Assembly (NCBI GenBank): GCA_963833655.1
Contig: CAWHYL010000005.1
Location: 248,001 to 312,000 of the forward strand
Length of the DNA: 64,000 nucleotides
Direction of reading: 5' to 3'
Source of the DNA: 3-1-20CM-4-69-9 sp963833655
GTDB lineage: Bacteria > Actinomycetota > Thermoleophilia > Gaiellales > Gaiellaceae
The notes beneath the pieces are model-generated. The model was not told the DNA's origin. It saw only the letters and a program-made list of their open reading frames with translations, and made no database searches. The position numbers and the translations under genes are program-made. Position 1 is the first letter of the stretch, and the number at the start of each line of letters is the position of its first letter. Shown piece by piece: positions 8,019 to 17,100 of this stretch.

Positions 8019-8350
8019 GGCGTGTAGTCGACCGCCCCGCGCTGGTACAGGTGGAAGGCAGCGTCCTGCACGGTCGAGAGCGTTCGTGGCCAGCCGGGCG
8101 TCGGCGCGCGCTCGGACACCGCGTCACGCACCCAGTCGTCGGCCTCGGAGTACCGGGCCGCGAGATCCTCGAGCGTGAACGTCTGGCCGACGCGTTTCCG
8201 TAGCTCGTCGGTGACGACTTCCAGCTGCAAGCTGAGCCGGTCCGCCGCGAGGGGATCGCGCGAAGCGTCCTGAAAGCGGCGGTAGCCGTCTTCCCATTCG
8301 CTGCGCACGACGTCGAGCACGAGGGCCACGTGCGCGGCAGTATCCCTCAC
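8015..8350 (-). CDS. Conserved-looking hypothetical protein downstream of DUF501
   Basis: 111 aa from a GTG overlapping the DUF501 stop. The sequence looks helical and soluble, with Trp/Glu/Asp-rich patches (VVRSEWEDGYRRFQDA, RYSEADDWVRDAV) and a C-terminal AAFHLYQRGAVDY. I do not recognise a family. In many actinobacteria the gene after DUF501 is an exopolyphosphatase (ppx); here this short protein occupies that place and shows none of the Ppx/GppA ATPase motifs. Tight coupling on both sides supports it being real. Confidence 0.6.
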   Translation of the reverse strand: MRDTAAHVALVLDVVRSEWEDGYRRFQDASRDPLAADRLSLQLEVVTDELRKRVGQTFTLEDLAARYSEADDWVRDAVSERAPTPGWPRTLSTVQDAAFHLYQRGAVDYTP

Positions 8351-8805
8351 GCCGTGCAGCAAACTTGCGGCCAGAGCGGCTCGAGCTCGGCGAGGACACG
8401 CTCGCCCAGCTCGTAGCCGGGCTGCGCGAGCGCGAACGCGACGTGCGCGTGCAGGCACTTGAGGCTGCCGGCGCCGGCGCGCGCGCCACCGATCCCGAGC
8501 TCGAGCTCGGGCCGCAGCCGCCGCTGCTCGCCGTTCGCATGCTCGAGGCTCGCTGCGAGCCCCGGATCTTCGCTCGCGGCGCGCGTCCAGCGTTCGACGC
8601 CGCCCGCGGCCTCGAGCCGTGACACCTGGGCGACGAGGTGAGGACAGGTGAGCCAGTACGTCGTCGGGAACGGCTCGCCGCGGTCGTCGTACGGCGACTG
8701 CTCGGTCACGGCCGGGCGGCCGAACGGGCAGCGGACGACGACGCGCCGGAAAGCGCGCGGAGGCCGTCCTAGCTGGCGTTCGACGAGAGCGCGATCACCG
8801 TCCAC
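8347..8805 (-). CDS. DUF501 family protein
   Basis: 152 aa. The family landmarks are visible: RQLGRPPRAFRRVVVRCPFGRPAV at the start, PFPTTYWLTCPHLVAQVSRLE in the middle, and a C-terminal CLHAHVAFALAQPGYELGERV. The Cys and His residues are in the usual places, suggesting a metal site, though the biochemical role is unknown. DUF501 genes in actinobacteria lie next to ftsB (divIC) and eno, as here. The GTG start at 8805 lies inside the end of ftsB (11-nt overlap). Confidence 0.82.
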   Translation of the reverse strand: MDGDRALVERQLGRPPRAFRRVVVRCPFGRPAVTEQSPYDDRGEPFPTTYWLTCPHLVAQVSRLEAAGGVERWTRAASEDPGLAASLEHANGEQRRLRPELELGIGGARAGAGSLKCLHAHVAFALAQPGYELGERVLAELEPLWPQVCCTA

Positions 8806-9136
8806 CGCCCTCGATCCTAGAGTGCGCGTTCTCCCAGGCCTTGATGCCTTTGACGATGAAGAGGTGCTCGCCCGGCCGGATGTAGCCGAGCTGGCGCGCC
8901 TGCTTCGCGACGCTGTCGAGACTCTCCGAGGCGCGCACGCGCTGCTGCAGATCATGCTTCAGCGCCGCCAGCCCGTTCACCTCGCCGGTCCGCGAGTGCA
9001 ACTCACTCCGCGTCTCGAACCAGCTGCGCAGCGGGTGGTAATAGGCGTACCCGATCATCACGACGAGCAGCACCGCCAGCCAGCGACGCGCGAGCGTCGC
9101 CGGAGGCGGGCGTCGTCGTACCCGGGCCGCAGGCAT
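8795..9136 (-). CDS. ftsB: Septum formation initiator FtsB/DivIC
   Basis: 113 aa from ATG 9136 (a TTG three codons earlier is possible). A basic cytoplasmic tail precedes one membrane helix (WLAVLLVVMIGYAYYHPL), then a coiled coil (LHSRTGEVNGLAALKHDLQQ), and ends with the family signature ARQLGYIRPGEHLFIV. FtsB/DivIC joins FtsL and FtsQ/DivIB in the divisome and activates septal peptidoglycan synthesis. Position between pyk/eno and DUF501 matches actinobacterial synteny. Confidence 0.85.
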   Translation of the reverse strand: MPAARVRRRPPPATLARRWLAVLLVVMIGYAYYHPLRSWFETRSELHSRTGEVNGLAALKHDLQQRVRASESLDSVAKQARQLGYIRPGEHLFIVKGIKAWENAHSRIEGGGR

Positions 9137-9162
9137 GCGGCGCAATTCAACGGCTGGAGTCA

Positions 9163-9177
9163 GACCCCTTCGGGGTC
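9163..9177. terminator. GACCCC-TTC-GGGGTC hairpin between pyk and ftsB
   Basis: A perfect 6-bp stem with a 3-nt loop sits just downstream of the pyk stop on the minus strand and upstream of ftsB. There is no U-run, so it may be a weak terminator, a processing site, or one member of the GGGGTC-type repeat family also found near 35.8 kb and 47.6 kb. Confidence 0.45.
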
Positions 9178-9186
9178 AGACGCCGG

Positions 9187-10602
9187 TCAAGCCACGTCGA
9201 CCTTGATGACGTTCGTGGAGCCGGGGATGTTCACCGCCGTGCCGGCCGTGATCACGACGGTCTCGCCGACCTCCACGAGCCCCGCGTTTCTCGCCGCGGC
9301 GATCGAGCGCGACCAGAGGTCCTCGACGTTCTTGGTCTCACGGATCCAGATCGGCGTCACGCCCCACTCGATCGCCATCTGCTGCAACGACCACTGCTGA
9401 TGCGTGAGCGCGACGACCGGGCGACGTGGGCGTAGCCTCGCAACGGCCGACGCGGTGCGGCCGGTGAAGGTCGGTACGAGCAGCGCCGCGGCGCCGAGCG
9501 CCTCGGCCAGGTCACAGGCCGCGTTCGACATCGCATTGCCGATGGTCGGAGACTCCTCGGCCTCGGGAATCTGGTGCCGGTAGCCGAGACTCGGCTCGAC
9601 GGCGCGCGCGATCCGGTCCATCGTCTGCACGGCGTCGACGGGGTACTCGCCCATCGCCGTCTCGCCGGAGAGCATCACGGCTGAGGTGCCGTCGAGGATC
9701 GCGTTCGCGACGTCGCTCGCCTCCGCGCGCGTGGGCTCCGGGTGGTGGATCATCGACTCGAGCATCTGCGTCGCCGTGATGACCGGCTTCCCGCGGTCGA
9801 GCGCCTTCAGGATGATCCGCTTCTGCACGAGCGGCACGAGCGCAGGCCCGATCTCGACGCCGAGATCGCCGCGCGCGACCATCACCGCGTCCGCTTCGGC
9901 GAGCACGTCCTCGAGCGCGTCCACCGCCTCGGCCTTTTCGATCTTGGCGATCACGTGCGCCGTCGAGCCCTCCTGCTCGAGCAGCGCCTTGAGGTCACGG
10001 ACGTCGGCGGCGGAGCGCACGAACGACAGAGCCATGAAGTCGCACCCGAGCCCCAGCGCGAACTCGAGATCCTCGAGATCCTTGCGCGTGAGCGACGGAA
10101 TCGGGATCGGCACGCCCGGAAGGTTCACGCCCTTGTGCGACGTGACGGCGCCGCCGACGACGACACCGCACAACGCCCGGCCGGACGCCACCTCCTCCAC
10201 CTGGAGCCGCACGTGGCCGTCGTCGATCAGGACCTCGTGTCCCGGACGAAGCACCTCGCCGATCGCGTCCGGCGCGATCGGCAACTCCCCGTCCTTCCCG
10301 TTCTTGCCGACGACGACGGTGACACGTTCGCCCGGCCTCAGTTGCAGCGGGCCGGAGAGATCGCCGACGCGGATCTTCGGTCCCTGCAGGTCGCCGATCA
10401 GCGCGATCGGTCGGCCGGCACGCTCCTGGGCTTCGCGCACGAGCGTCGCCCGGGCACGGTGGTCGTCGTGCGTGCCGTGCGAAAGGTTGAGCCGCGCGGC
10501 GTCCATTCCGGCAGCGATGAGGGAGTCGAGCTGCTCCGGCGTCGAGCAGGCCGGCCCGATCGTGGCGACGATCTTCGTGCGCCTCGGACTCACGGAGGCC
10601 AT
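9187..10602 (-). CDS. pyk: Pyruvate kinase
   Basis: 471 aa, normal family length. It begins RRTKIVATIGPACSTPEQL and contains the substrate region ARLNLSHGTHDDH, the catalytic Lys signature IAKIEKAEAVDAL, MVARGDLGVEIG, and VITATQMLESM with the catalytic segment of domain A. The C-terminal domain has TFTGRTASAVARLRPRRPVVAL. It converts phosphoenolpyruvate and ADP to pyruvate and ATP in the cytoplasm. It follows eno directly (20-nt gap), so the last two steps of glycolysis are co-transcribed. The start is ATG 10602; longer frames upstream are eno shadows. Confidence 0.96.
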   Translation of the reverse strand: MASVSPRRTKIVATIGPACSTPEQLDSLIAAGMDAARLNLSHGTHDDHRARATLVREAQERAGRPIALIGDLQGPKIRVGDLSGPLQLRPGERVTVVVGKNGKDGELPIAPDAIGEVLRPGHEVLIDDGHVRLQVEEVASGRALCGVVVGGAVTSHKGVNLPGVPIPIPSLTRKDLEDLEFALGLGCDFMALSFVRSAADVRDLKALLEQEGSTAHVIAKIEKAEAVDALEDVLAEADAVMVARGDLGVEIGPALVPLVQKRIILKALDRGKPVITATQMLESMIHHPEPTRAEASDVANAILDGTSAVMLSGETAMGEYPVDAVQTMDRIARAVEPSLGYRHQIPEAEESPTIGNAMSNAACDLAEALGAAALLVPTFTGRTASAVARLRPRRPVVALTHQQWSLQQMAIEWGVTPIWIRETKNVEDLWSRSIAAARNAGLVEVGETVVITAGTAVNIPGSTNVIKVDVA

Positions 10603-10622
10603 GCGAGCAATGTAGCTCGCGG

Positions 10623-11894
10623 TCAGGCCGTTCTTTGGAACGTCGACCAGCCGGGGTAGGTCGCGTCGCCGCCGAGCTCCTCCTCGATGCGCAGAAGCTG
10701 GTTGTACTTCGCGACGCGGTCGGTCCGGGAGGGTGCGCCCGTCTTGATCTGCCCGACGCCCGTCGCGACGGCGAGATCGGCGATCGTCGTGTCCTCCGTC
10801 TCGCCCGAGCGGTGCGACATCACGCACGCGTACCCGTGCGAACGGGCGAGCTCGATCGTGTCGAGCGTCTCGGTGAGCGTCCCGATCTGGTTGACCTTGA
10901 GGAGGATCGCGTTCGCGACGTGCTCGTCGAGGCCGCGCTGGAGCCGCTCGACGTTCGTCACGAACAGGTCGTCCCCGACCAGCTGCAGCCGCGGCCCGAG
11001 CTCTCGCGTCAACTCCTCCCAGCCGCGCCAGTCGTCTTCGGCGAGACCGTCCTCGATCGACACGAGCGGGTACCGGGCAGCGAGCCCTTCGTAGAGCTCG
11101 ATCATGCCGGCGGCGTCGCGTGCACCGCCCTGGCGCTCGAAGTGGTAGCGCCCGTCGCGATAGAGCTCGGTCGAGGCAGGATCGAGCGCGATCGCGACGC
11201 GGTCGCGATGTCCGGCGCGCTCTGCTGCGTCCAGCACGGCCTCGATCGCCGCCTCGCTCGACTCGAGATCGGGGGCGAAGCCGCCCTCGTCGCCGACGCC
11301 GGTCGCGAGCCCCCGGTCGTGCAGGACGCTCTTCAGCGCGTGGAAGACCTCCGTGCCGATGCGCAGTGCTTCGGAGAAGGACTCCGCCCCCGCCGGGACG
11401 ACCATGAACTCCTGCAGGTCGAGCGAGTTCTGCGCGTGCGCGCCGCCGTTGACGACGTTCATCATCGGCACCGGCAGCACGTGCGCGTTGTCGCCGCCGA
11501 CCCAGCGGAACAGCGAAAGGCCGGCGTCGGCGGCAGCCGCCTTCGCGGTCGCAAGCGACACACCGAGGATCGCGTTCGCGCCGAGCCGTGACTTGTTGCT
11601 CGTGCCGTCGAGCTCGATGAGCGTCTTGTCGACGGCGCGCTGATCCTGCTCGTCGAGGCCGCGGACGGCGTCTGCGATCTCCGTCTCGACGTTCTGCACG
11701 GCGCGGAGGACGCTCTTGCCGCCGTAGAACGCCTTGTCGCCGTCGCGCAATTCGACTGCCTCGAAGTGTCCCGTCGACGCTCCGGACGGAACCGCGGCGC
11801 GCCCCAGAGCGCCGGACTGCAGCGTGACGTCGACCTCGATCGTCGGGTTCCCGCGCGAGTCGAGAATCTGGCGCGCGTGGACGCTGCTGATCAC
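10623..11894 (-). CDS. eno: Enolase
   Basis: 423 aa. The start SSVHARQILDSRGNPTIEVDV and the C-terminal signature CVMSHRSGETEDTTIADLAV are diagnostic, with the catalytic LLKVNQIGTLTETL block before it and metal-binding SIEDGLAEDDW. It converts 2-phosphoglycerate to phosphoenolpyruvate. The GTG start at 11894 overlaps the mazG stop (GTGA), so translation is probably coupled. The order mazG-eno-pyk-ftsB resembles other actinobacteria, except that pyk is inserted. Confidence 0.97.
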   Translation of the reverse strand: MISSVHARQILDSRGNPTIEVDVTLQSGALGRAAVPSGASTGHFEAVELRDGDKAFYGGKSVLRAVQNVETEIADAVRGLDEQDQRAVDKTLIELDGTSNKSRLGANAILGVSLATAKAAAADAGLSLFRWVGGDNAHVLPVPMMNVVNGGAHAQNSLDLQEFMVVPAGAESFSEALRIGTEVFHALKSVLHDRGLATGVGDEGGFAPDLESSEAAIEAVLDAAERAGHRDRVAIALDPASTELYRDGRYHFERQGGARDAAGMIELYEGLAARYPLVSIEDGLAEDDWRGWEELTRELGPRLQLVGDDLFVTNVERLQRGLDEHVANAILLKVNQIGTLTETLDTIELARSHGYACVMSHRSGETEDTTIADLAVATGVGQIKTGAPSRTDRVAKYNQLLRIEEELGGDATYPGWSTFQRTA

Positions 11895-12685
11895 CTGAAC
11901 TCCTCCTTGGCGAGATCGAAGTACCGATCCTGCTCCTCGAGCGCGAGCTCTGCAAACGTCTTCCCCTCCGCCGCCGCACGCTGTTCCGCCCGCTCGACGC
12001 GTTCGACGAAGCGGCGCGCCATCGAGCGCAGGGCCAGCTCGGGGTCGACGTTCAGCCGGCGGGCCACGTTGACGGCCGCAAACAGCACGTCGCCCAGCTC
12101 TTCGAACACATGCGCCGGCGGCTCGGTCTCGGGCGCGATCTCTCCCGCCTCCGCGAGCGCCTCCTTCAGCTCGCGAACCTCGTCGTCGAGATCGGCCAGC
12201 GCGCCGGCCGTGTCGGGATACTCGAAGCCGATCGCCGCCGCACGCCGTTGCACCTTGCGCGCGTAGAGGAGCGCCGGCAGCGACTCCGGGACGTCGTGGA
12301 AGATCCCCTGGCGCTCCTCGTCCGTGCGCTTGATCTCCTCCCAGCGCTCGCGGACGCGGCCGGCCGTCTTCGCTTCGGCATCGCCGAAGACATGCGGGTG
12401 TCGCCGGACGAGCTTCTCGTGGACGAGCCGCGCGACCTCCTCGAGGTCGCTCGACCCGCGCTCCTCGAGCAGCAGCGAGAGGAAGTAGACCTGAAAGAGG
12501 AGGTCACCGAGCTCGTCGGCGAGCTTCGCATCGTCGGCGGCGATCGCGGCGTCGGCGACCTCGTACGCCTCCTCGACCGTGTGCGGCACGATCGTCCGCG
12601 CCGTCTGCTCGCGATCCCAGGGGCACTCGCGCCGTAAACGCTCTGTCAGTTCTTGCAGCTCGACGAGCGCCTCGGCAAGGCTCAC
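11891..12685 (-). CDS. mazG: Nucleoside triphosphate pyrophosphohydrolase MazG
   Basis: 264 aa from the GTG at 12685; an in-frame TTG ten codons earlier (12715) lies inside repeat-derived sequence and is less likely. The first MazG domain has LRRECPWDREQTARTIVPHTVEEAYEV with the EExxE metal site and ADELGDLLFQVYF (ExxD); the second half has EELGDVLFAAVNVARRL. The enzyme hydrolyses NTPs to NMP and pyrophosphate, clearing non-canonical nucleotides or lowering ppGpp levels. Its 5' end is the parent of the 130-bp tandem copies immediately upstream. Confidence 0.92.
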   Translation of the reverse strand: MSLAEALVELQELTERLRRECPWDREQTARTIVPHTVEEAYEVADAAIAADDAKLADELGDLLFQVYFLSLLLEERGSSDLEEVARLVHEKLVRRHPHVFGDAEAKTAGRVRERWEEIKRTDEERQGIFHDVPESLPALLYARKVQRRAAAIGFEYPDTAGALADLDDEVRELKEALAEAGEIAPETEPPAHVFEELGDVLFAAVNVARRLNVDPELALRSMARRFVERVERAEQRAAAEGKTFAELALEEQDRYFDLAKEEFR

Positions 12686-12686
12686 G

Positions 12687-12815
12687 TCAGGCGTGTGTGA
12701 GCGGCCGAGGTCCAAACCAAACGGCCGCGCGGGGAACCCGCCCGGCCTCCACTGGTCGGCATCGCAAGCGACGCCTCAATCTCTGCAGTTCCACGAGTCC
12801 CGCAGCGACGCTCAC
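12687..12815 (-). pseudogene. Mini reading frame 3: decayed mazG head, 42 codons
   Basis: GTG at 12815, TGA at 12689-12687, one base before the true mazG GTG. Residues 1-18 (MSVAAGLVELQRLRRRLR) align with MazG MSLAEALVELQELTERLR; the rest is unrelated and Arg/Pro-rich. Probably not functional as protein, but if translated it could feed ribosomes into mazG. Confidence 0.5.
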
Positions 12816-12816
12816 G

Positions 12817-12945
12817 TCAGGCGTGTGCGAGCGGCCGAGGTCCAAACCAAACGGCCGCGCGGGGAACCCGCCCGGCCTCCACTGGTCGGCATCGCAAGCG
12901 ACGCCTCAATCTCTGCAGTTCCACGAGTCCCGCAGCGACGCTCAC
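12817..12945 (-). pseudogene. Mini reading frame 2: decayed mazG head, 42 codons
   Basis: GTG at 12945 and TGA at 12819-12817. It is nearly identical to mini frame 3 (one change near the end, AHA for THA), showing recent unit duplication. It has the same TGA-C-GTG link to the next unit. Confidence 0.5.
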
Positions 12946-12946
12946 G

Positions 12947-13075
12947 TCAGGCGTGTGCGAGCGGCCGAGGTCCAAACCAAACGGCCGCGCGGGGAACCCG
13001 CCCGGCCTCCACTGGTCGGCATCGCAAGCGACGCCTCAGCTCCTGCAGCTCGACGAGCGCCTCGGCGAGGCTCAA
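12947..13075 (-). pseudogene. Mini reading frame 1: mazG head closest to the parent sequence
   Basis: TTG at 13075, one base after the isomerase stop (TGA-G-TTG), ending TGA at 12949-12947. Its first 13 residues (MSLAEALVELQEL) are identical to the MazG N-terminus, so this unit preserves the original junction between the isomerase gene and mazG; the later units have drifted. Confidence 0.5.
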
Positions 13076-13076
13076 C

Positions 13077-14087
13077 TCAGCCGGTGCTGGCAGCCGTCAG
13101 CGTGGCGCAGGGGTCCGGGTTCGGCTGGTAGCCGATCTGGTACTTGATCTTGCCGCTGCAGTAGCTCTTCTTCGTGTCCTCGAGCCACTTCGTGATCTTG
13201 TCGTTCTTCTTCTGCTGCTCCAGCTGCTGACGGATCGACGCCTTCACCTTGTCGAGCGACGTCGTCGATGCCGCCTTGACGCCGGACAGAGCCTGGATGA
13301 TGTGGTAGCCGTACTGCGTGTGCACCGGCTTCGAGATCTGGCCGGTCTTGAGGCTGAACGCCGTCTTGTCGAACTGCGGCACCGTCTGGCCCTTCGAGAC
13401 GGTCAGCTTGCCGCCGTTCGCAGCCGAGCCGGGGTCCTTCGAGTACTGCTTCGCGAGCTTGGCGAAGTTCCCGCCGCTCTTGAGCTGCTGGTAGAGGTTG
13501 TCGGCAAGCGCCTTCTTCGTGACGAGGATGTGCCGAACCTCCCGCGTCTCCGGCTGCACGTACTGCGTCTTGTGCGTGTTGTAGTACTGCTTGATGTCGG
13601 CGTCGCTGACCTTCACGTCGCCGGTCACCTTCTTGAAGAGCGCCTGTGAGATGAGCTGCTGGCGGATCGCGTCACGCGCCTGCTGGTCGGTCAGCCCCTG
13701 CTGCTTGACCGCCTTCTCGTACCGCGCGTCGCTGCCGCCGTAGAACTGCTTCTTGTACCGCGCGATCTCCTGGTCGACCTTGTCGTCGCTGATGTCGACG
13801 CCGAGCTTCTTCGCCTGCTCCTCGACCTCGGCCTGCTGAACGAGGAAGGTGATCGCCTGTCCCTTCAGCTGCTCGTACTGCGTGGAGCCGGGCTTCGGGA
13901 AGGCGCGCTTCTGGGCCTCATAGCTCTTCTGCGCGCGATCCATCAGCTGGTGGAACTGCTCCTTCGAGATCTGCTGCCCGCCGACGACCGCGACGTCGCC
14001 GGAGCCGAGGGTGGCAGAGGTCGTCCCGCCGCAGGCGGCGGCGAGCAACGCGAGCGAGGCAAAGCCGAAAAGAACAAGTCGTCTCAT
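13077..14087 (-). CDS. PrsA/SurA-like peptidyl-prolyl cis-trans isomerase lipoprotein
   Basis: 336 aa from ATG 14087; a longer frame lacks a sensible N-terminus. A lipoprotein signal peptide ends in the lipobox LAAAC (LALLAAACGG). A SurA-like helical N-domain (VVGGQQISKEQFHQLMDRA) is followed by a parvulin domain at about residues 190-290: REVRHILVTKK, FAKLAKQYSKDPGSAANGG, and HTQYGYHIIQ. The lysine- and glutamine-rich flanks resemble PrsA. Known role of the family: folding of secreted proteins at the outer face of the membrane. It lies between mfd and mazG. Confidence 0.88.
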   Translation of the reverse strand: MRRLVLFGFASLALLAAACGGTTSATLGSGDVAVVGGQQISKEQFHQLMDRAQKSYEAQKRAFPKPGSTQYEQLKGQAITFLVQQAEVEEQAKKLGVDISDDKVDQEIARYKKQFYGGSDARYEKAVKQQGLTDQQARDAIRQQLISQALFKKVTGDVKVSDADIKQYYNTHKTQYVQPETREVRHILVTKKALADNLYQQLKSGGNFAKLAKQYSKDPGSAANGGKLTVSKGQTVPQFDKTAFSLKTGQISKPVHTQYGYHIIQALSGVKAASTTSLDKVKASIRQQLEQQKKNDKITKWLEDTKKSYCSGKIKYQIGYQPNPDPCATLTAASTG

Positions 14088-14115
14088 GGAAAATGCGCCA
14101 TTTGCAGCGACTTCG

Positions 14116-17100
14116 TCACGCTGCCTGGCGCGCGGCCAGTATAGCATCGACCAGTCGCAGCGCCTGCGGAAATCCGTCTTCTCTTAACGTAATTTCACGA
14201 TTGCCCGTGGAGTAGACGGCCGTGTCGACGCGCCGGCGCAGGTCTCGAAGCTCCGCGGAGCCCAGCACCATCTGCCCGACGCTCGCCTTGCCGCCGCGGA
14301 AGACGAGATAGTCGGCGCCGGCGCGCGCGAGCTTCAGCTTCGCCTCCTGGATCAGGAAGAGGTTCTCGACCGGCTCCGGAAGGGGGCCGAAGCGGTCTTC
14401 GGTCGCCGCCTGGAGCTCTCGTAGCTCGTCCTCGTCCTCGGTCAACGCGAGCCGTCGGTGCAGGTCGATCTTCAGCGCCTCCGACTCGATGTACTCCGCC
14501 GGGACGTACGCGTCGACGCGCGCGTCGACCCGGACCGGCCTCGCCGCGACGCGTCGCTCGCCGGACAGCTCCGCCACGGCTTCGGCGAGCAGCTCGACGT
14601 AGAGCTCGAAACCGAGCGCGGCGACGTGGCCCGACTGCTCGTCGCCGAGCAGGTTGCCGGCGCCGCGAATCTCGAGGTCGCGCATGGCGATCGCGAAGCC
14701 GGCGCCGAGCTCGGTGTGGTCGGCGAGCGTCGCGAGACGGGCGCGTGCTTCGGGGGTCAGCTCGGACATGTCCGGGTAGAACAGATACGCGTGAGCGGTG
14801 ACGTCGGATCGCCCGACGCGGCCGCGGATCTGGTACAGCTGCGAGAGCCCGAGCGTGTCGGCGCGCTCCACGACGAGCGTGTTCGCCTGCGGAATGTCGA
14901 GCCCCGACTCGATGATCGTCGTCGACACGAGCACGTCCGCGTCGCCGCGGAGAAACGCGTGCATCTTCTCCTCGAGCTCGCGCTCGCGCATCTGCCCGTG
15001 CGCGACGAGGAGGCGCAGGTTCGGCGCGAGCTGGTGCAGCTTCTCGGCCGCTTCGTCGATCGACTCGACGCGGTTGTGCAGGTAGAAGGACTGGCCGCCG
15101 CGCTCGACCTCGCGCTCGAGCGCGAGCTTCACGAGCTCGTCGTCGTACTCGCCGACGGTCGTGCGAATCGGGCGCCGCCCCTCGGGCGGTGTCTCGATGA
15201 TGGAGATGTCGCGCAGCCCCGAAAGCGACATGTGAAGCGTTCGCGGGATCGGGGTGGCGCTGAGCGTGAGCACGTCCACCTCGAGGCGTAGCGAGCGCAG
15301 CAGCTCCTTCTGCGCGACGCCGAAGCGCTGCTCCTCGTCGAGGATCACGAGCCCGAGCTCCTTGGGGATGACGTCGCGGCTGAGGATTCGATGCGTCCCG
15401 ATCAGCACGTCGACCTTCCCTTCCTGGAAGTCGGCGAGCACCTGTTTGACCTCCTTGGGCGGACGGAAGCGCGAGACCATCTCGACGCGCACGGGGAAGT
15501 CGCGATAGCGCGACCGGAACGTGTGCCAGTGCTGCTCCGCGAGGATCGTCGTCGGTGCGAGCATCAGCGTCTGCTTGCCGTTGACGGCGACGGCGAACGC
15601 GGCGCGGATCGCGACCTCGGTCTTGCCGAACCCGACGTCGCCGCAGACGAGCCTGTCCATCGGCCGCGGCGCTTCGAGGTCCTCTTTCACGGCTTCGATC
15701 GCCGCTTGCTGGTCCGGCGTCTCGCGGTACGGGAACGCCGCCTCGAGCCGCTCGAGCCAGTCGTGCCGCAGGTCGTACGCGACGCCGGCGGCCTGCTGGC
15801 GCTGGGCGTACAAGGCGAGCAGCTCGCCCGCCAGCTCGCGCACGGACGCGCGCGCCCGGTTCTTGAGGTTCTCCCAGGCCTTGCCGCCGAGCTTCGAGAG
15901 CGCGGGCACCGTGTTGTCGGCGCCGATGTAGCGCGAGACCTTCCCGAGCTGCTCGTGCGGGACGTACAGCCGGTCGTCGCCGCGGAAGCCGAGGAAGAGG
16001 TAGTCGCGCGTGACCCCGGCCACCTCCTTCGTCTCGAAGCCGAGCAGCTTGCCGATGCCGTGGTCCTCGTGGACGACGTAGTCGCCGGTGCGCAGGTCGG
16101 CGAACGACTGCAGCGCGCGCCCGCCGATGCGGCGCTCGCGCGGCGGGCGCTTGCGGAAGACCTGCGTGTCGGGCAGCAGCACGAGGCCGAGGTCGCGCCA
16201 CACGAACCCGCGTCGTGCCGGCGTCACGGCGAACAGGAGCTCGGCTTCGCGCGGCAACTCCTCGCCGTCGGCGAAGAGGCGTGAGTCGGCGCGCCGCAGG
16301 AGGTTTTGCTGGCGGAGCGCCTCGCCGAGGTGCGGGAACGCGACGACGACGCGGTTCCCTGCGCGAACGAACGCGTTCAGCTCGTTCTCCGCCTCCGCGA
16401 GCCCGCGCGCGACGATCGCCGGGCGCTGCGCCTCGAACGCGAACGGCTGGTTCGCCGGCAGCTGGTCCAGCCGGGCCGCGCGTTTGAGCGTCACCGGCTC
16501 GAGCCCTTCCTCCTCCCAGACTCCCCGAACCTCGTCGGTCTCCCAGACGAGATCGGGGCCGCCGGGAAGGACAGGTCCCAGGAACCGCGTCTCGGTTATG
16601 TCCTCTTCGGGATCGATCAGGTCTGCGCGGCGCTCTGCCGCCGGGTAGACGATCGCCCGTTCAACCGGGTGCAGCGCGCGCTGCGTAAACGGCGAGAACG
16701 CGCGCATCTGTTCGATCTCGTCGCCCCAGAACTCGATGCGCAACGGCTCGCGGCCGGTTGTCGGGAACACGTCGACGAGGCCGCCGCGCACGGCGAACTG
16801 CCCGCGCTCGTCGGCGCGCTCCACGCGCTCGTAGCCGGCGAGGGCGAGCGATTCCGCGAGCTGCTCGAGGCTGACCTCCTCCCCGGGGGCGATGCGCAGG
16901 GGCTGCGGTCGCACGTCCTCCGTCGGCATCGCCTCAGCGAGCGCAGCGGCTGATGCGCAGACGAAACCGCCGGCGGCGAGCACGTCGAGCGCCCTCGCCC
17001 GCTCGCCGACGAGATGCGGCGCCGGCTCGAGCCCGGAGCCCCACTGCACGCCGCGGCTCGGTAGCAGCGCGACGCGCTCGTCGCCGACGAACCAGGCGAC

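Larger units (their letters stand above)
12687..13076 (-). repeat. Three tandem 130-bp units derived from the mazG 5' end
   Basis: Three head-to-tail units (13076-12947, 12946-12817, 12816-12687 in minus-strand order) fill the gap between the isomerase gene and mazG. The middle and mazG-proximal units are nearly identical; the first shares their 3' three-quarters, while its first 40 nt instead match mazG itself. Each unit begins with a TTG or GTG codon and about 14 codons that align with the mazG start, then diverges into a GC-rich tail (GGGCGGGTTCCCCGCGCGG, hairpin-forming). 130 is not a multiple of three, yet each unit ends with its own TGA one base before the next start. Confidence 0.9.

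Noticed and set aside
8015..8350. Exopolyphosphatase (ppx) expected after DUF501
   Set aside because: The 111-aa product has none of the Ppx/GppA phosphate-binding motifs.
12687..13076. CRISPR-like array
   Set aside because: The 130-bp units are contiguous with no unique spacers and derive from mazG.
12697..13131. Plus-strand 144-codon frame across the 130-bp repeats
   Set aside because: It is a by-product of the repeat; the sequence repeats itself in shifted frames and shows no family. The minus-strand relation to mazG explains the region.
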